Shown here one piece after another: positions 53,019 through 54,838 of a stretch of 54,838 nucleotides of DNA (position 1 is its first letter; each line of letters opens with the position of its first letter). The DNA lies in assembly GCA_964484065.1 (NCBI GenBank), contig CAZAEW010000020.1, forward strand, positions 1-54,838. Direction: 5' to 3'. Source of the DNA: JAEVLT01 sp964484065 (GTDB lineage Bacteria; Bacillota; Bacilli; Bacillales; Cytobacillaceae). Both the position numbers and the translations under genes were made by a program. The notes beneath the pieces are model-generated. The model made no database searches. It saw nothing but the letters and a program-made list of their open reading frames with translations, and was not told where the DNA came from.

Positions 53019-54380
53019 ATGGAGTTTCAAATTCTGTTAACCGACGGTAAAACAAAATATACTCAAGTCTATGAACAAATTCGACAAGCGATTTTGGAAA
53101 AAAAGCTATTAGCTCATACTAAGCTTCCAGCTAAACGACGTTTGGCTGAACAATTAAATATTAGTATCACAACTGTTCAAATTGCTTACGAACAACTGCA
53201 GAGTGAAGGATACAGTTATTCTGTTGAACGACAAGGATATTTTGTTTCGGAAATTGAAGAGGAATGGAACTATGCTGAGAATGCTGTGACTTTTCTGAAG
53301 AAAGCAGCCCAACCTGAGCACTTTATAAACTTTAAAAATGGACAAGTTGATGCAACAGTCTTTCCCTACAAACATTGGAACCGACTATATCGAAAAGAAC
53401 TTAGTGAATTCAACGTAGGTAATGCCCCCTGGCAAGGAGAACATTCATTACGCGTACAAATTGCATGGTATTTACAACAAGCCAGAGGACTAACATGTCA
53501 GCCGGAACAAGTATATATATTTAGTGGATTTCAACAGCAGTTAATGAATGTATGTTTGTTTTTTAATCCAAAAGACATCGGAATAGAGGAACCAGGTTTT
53601 ATTCGCGCAAGATCTATTTTTGAACAATTACAACTACAGTGTCACGCGATTTCAGTGGATGAAGAAGGCTGTATGGTACCTAAGAGGACAATAAAACTAT
53701 TATATACTACGCCAGCTCATCAATATCCAACGGGTGCAATTATGTCAATAGCTAGAAGGACGCAGTTATTACAATGGGCACTTCAACAAGATGCTTACCT
53801 TATAGAGGATGACTATGATTCTGAATTTCGTTACAAAGGGGCACCAATTGCAACATTATCCCATCTGGATTCATCTGAACGGGTTATTTACTTTGGTACA
53901 TTTTCAAAAACATTGTTACCATCCCTTCGTATGAGTTATCTTATTATGCCACCATCTCTTCAATCGGATTTTGAAAAGTTTAATACTTATCTAAAATCTA
54001 CCGTTTCAAGAATCGACCAGCAAGTTGTGGCAAAATTTATGGAGAAAGGACATTATACGTCACATATAGCAAAAATGAGAACTTTATATCGAGCAAAAAG
54101 AAGCTGTTTAATTGAAAGTATTACTAAACATTTAGGAGAAGAATTTGAAGTCATGGGAGATGCAGCAGGCTTACATATCATCATCAAATTACCAGAAAGA
54201 CTAAATGAATCTATAGCAATAGAGCTAGCGAGGTCAAGAGGAGTTGAAATCGATGGAGTTTCAACAATGTATCAGTTTCATAAGCCGAGTCATCAAGTTA
54301 TGCTTGGATATGGTGCACCAACTCTTGACGAGATTCAGAGAGGTGTGAGTTTATTAGCTAACGTATGGAAAAATAACTAA
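53019..54380 (+). CDS. MocR/GabR-type transcriptional regulator (GntR HTH + aminotransferase fold)
   Basis: A 453-residue PLP-dependent regulator. A winged helix (about 10-75: RQAILEKKLLAHTKLPAKRRLAEQLNISITTVQIAYEQLQSEGY) is fused to a fold-type I aminotransferase domain (about 105-450). PLP-binding Lys297 is in FGTFSKTLLPSLRMSYL, and LIEDDYDSEFRY is the conserved cofactor region. MocR proteins usually regulate a divergent neighbour, here the GNAT gene. ATG 53019 follows AAGGGAT. Both genes look somewhat more AT-rich than the rest of the window. Confidence 0.9.
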   Translation: MEFQILLTDGKTKYTQVYEQIRQAILEKKLLAHTKLPAKRRLAEQLNISITTVQIAYEQLQSEGYSYSVERQGYFVSEIEEEWNYAENAVTFLKKAAQPEHFINFKNGQVDATVFPYKHWNRLYRKELSEFNVGNAPWQGEHSLRVQIAWYLQQARGLTCQPEQVYIFSGFQQQLMNVCLFFNPKDIGIEEPGFIRARSIFEQLQLQCHAISVDEEGCMVPKRTIKLLYTTPAHQYPTGAIMSIARRTQLLQWALQQDAYLIEDDYDSEFRYKGAPIATLSHLDSSERVIYFGTFSKTLLPSLRMSYLIMPPSLQSDFEKFNTYLKSTVSRIDQQVVAKFMEKGHYTSHIAKMRTLYRAKRSCLIESITKHLGEEFEVMGDAAGLHIIIKLPERLNESIAIELARSRGVEIDGVSTMYQFHKPSHQVMLGYGAPTLDEIQRGVSLLANVWKNN

Positions 54381-54699
54381 AGTAATTAGTATTTCATTTA
54401 TTCTTTTCGAATGACCAATAGGATCATACATATTTCCAAAAATAATGATCTTTTATATACATCAAATGCGCCCGATCGCTGAATATTGCTATCGAAGTAA
54501 AGTCTCCGTTTAAGTGCACCCTTCACATAGAAAATTATTATGGAAGAGGAAGGACATATCCTCCTCATTCCTTAATAAATATGAGTATCTTTATGCGATA
54601 AAACTATATAATCCTCTCTAATAAATCCCCCACTTGTTCGGCCATAACACGAGGTGGATAAGGTATTTAACCCCATTTATCATGTACGGATTGTGAAAA

Positions 54700-54785
54700 A
54701 TGACCGACGAGCAGCTTGAGTAAAGTGCGAAGGATTATGTGGCTTATGCATTGAACTCTGAAATAGAAGCACTCGCTGTACGCTA
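54700..54785 (+). pseudogene. possible decayed short coding sequence
   Basis: From ATG 54700 a coding-like frame runs MTDEQLE-stop-SAKDYVAYALNSEIEALAVR-stop, interrupted by TAA at 54721 and again near 54783. The residue composition looks protein-like but I recognise no family. The rest of the 458-base end region (54381-54838) holds nothing I can assign. Confidence 0.2.
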
Positions 54786-54838
54786 ACATTATTTGTACCG
54801 GCAAAAAAACAAATATGTAACCTGAGTCCTGTATAAAT

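Noticed and set aside
1..54838. tRNA, rRNA or prophage genes
   Set aside because: No TPsiC-like motif with acceptor stems, no ribosomal RNA sequence and no phage structural genes were recognised.

Overview
The window comes from the chromosome of a low-GC, Gram-positive Bacillaceae member (Bacillus, Neobacillus or similar). The evidence is AGGAGG-type ribosome binding sites with GTG and TTG starts, dense intrinsic terminators, an LPxTG-like surface protein, and a uxaC/exuR/uxaB/uxaA order that resembles the B. subtilis exu locus. Species cannot be fixed from sequence alone. No rRNA, tRNA, complete insertion sequence, CRISPR array or prophage was seen.

Layout. 1-6.6 kb: aldo/keto reductase, a DUF47-PiT phosphate uptake pair, a ferritin-like protein and a SwrC-type RND exporter. 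6.6-17.2 kb (minus): one tightly packed six-gene block. It encodes an Hpt-REC-GGDEF-REC protein, a membrane-anchored HEAT-repeat protein, a processive-type GT2 glycosyltransferase, a 1082-residue membrane-anchored glycosidase-like protein, a stand-alone receiver and a hybrid histidine kinase. 17.4-25.3 kb: alkyladenine DNA glycosylase, a sortase-substrate surface protein, the deoC-xapX-cdd nucleoside salvage genes, an MMPL transporter and a cupin. 25.4-29.3 kb: a four-subunit 2-oxoacid:ferredoxin oxidoreductase operon plus a P-loop ATPase, bracketed by copies of one intergenic repeat. 29.3-38.5 kb: small unknown genes, a secreted metallophosphoesterase, an ArsB/NhaD-type permease, a PAS-GGDEF-EAL protein, a TM2 protein, an alpha/beta hydrolase and a GH36 alpha-galactosidase. 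38.6-47.6 kb (minus): a complete galacturonate catabolic cluster. 47.9-54.8 kb: pyruvate oxidase, a 2,3-BPG-dependent phosphoglycerate mutase, a beta-lactamase-fold hydrolase, a divergent GNAT/MocR pair and a gene-poor end.

How the genes work together. UxaC, UxaB, UxaA, KdgK and KdgA take D-galacturonate to pyruvate plus glyceraldehyde-3-phosphate. A GPH-type symporter probably supplies the substrate and a LacI-family repressor (ExuR type) probably controls the genes through TGTTAACGTTAACA-like palindromes. Glucuronate-branch genes (uxuA/uxuB) are absent from the window. DeoC and Cdd serve deoxynucleoside catabolism. The minus-strand block at 6.6-17.2 kb has every part needed for a phosphorelay-controlled, c-di-GMP-linked exopolysaccharide system. 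It is the best candidate here for an undescribed system.

Non-coding structure. Two intergenic arrays with an exact 21-bp period (24755-24880 and 39686-39754) share a related consensus, and a degenerate relative may lie near 50690. A separate repeat of about 190 bp occurs on both sides of the oxidoreductase operon.
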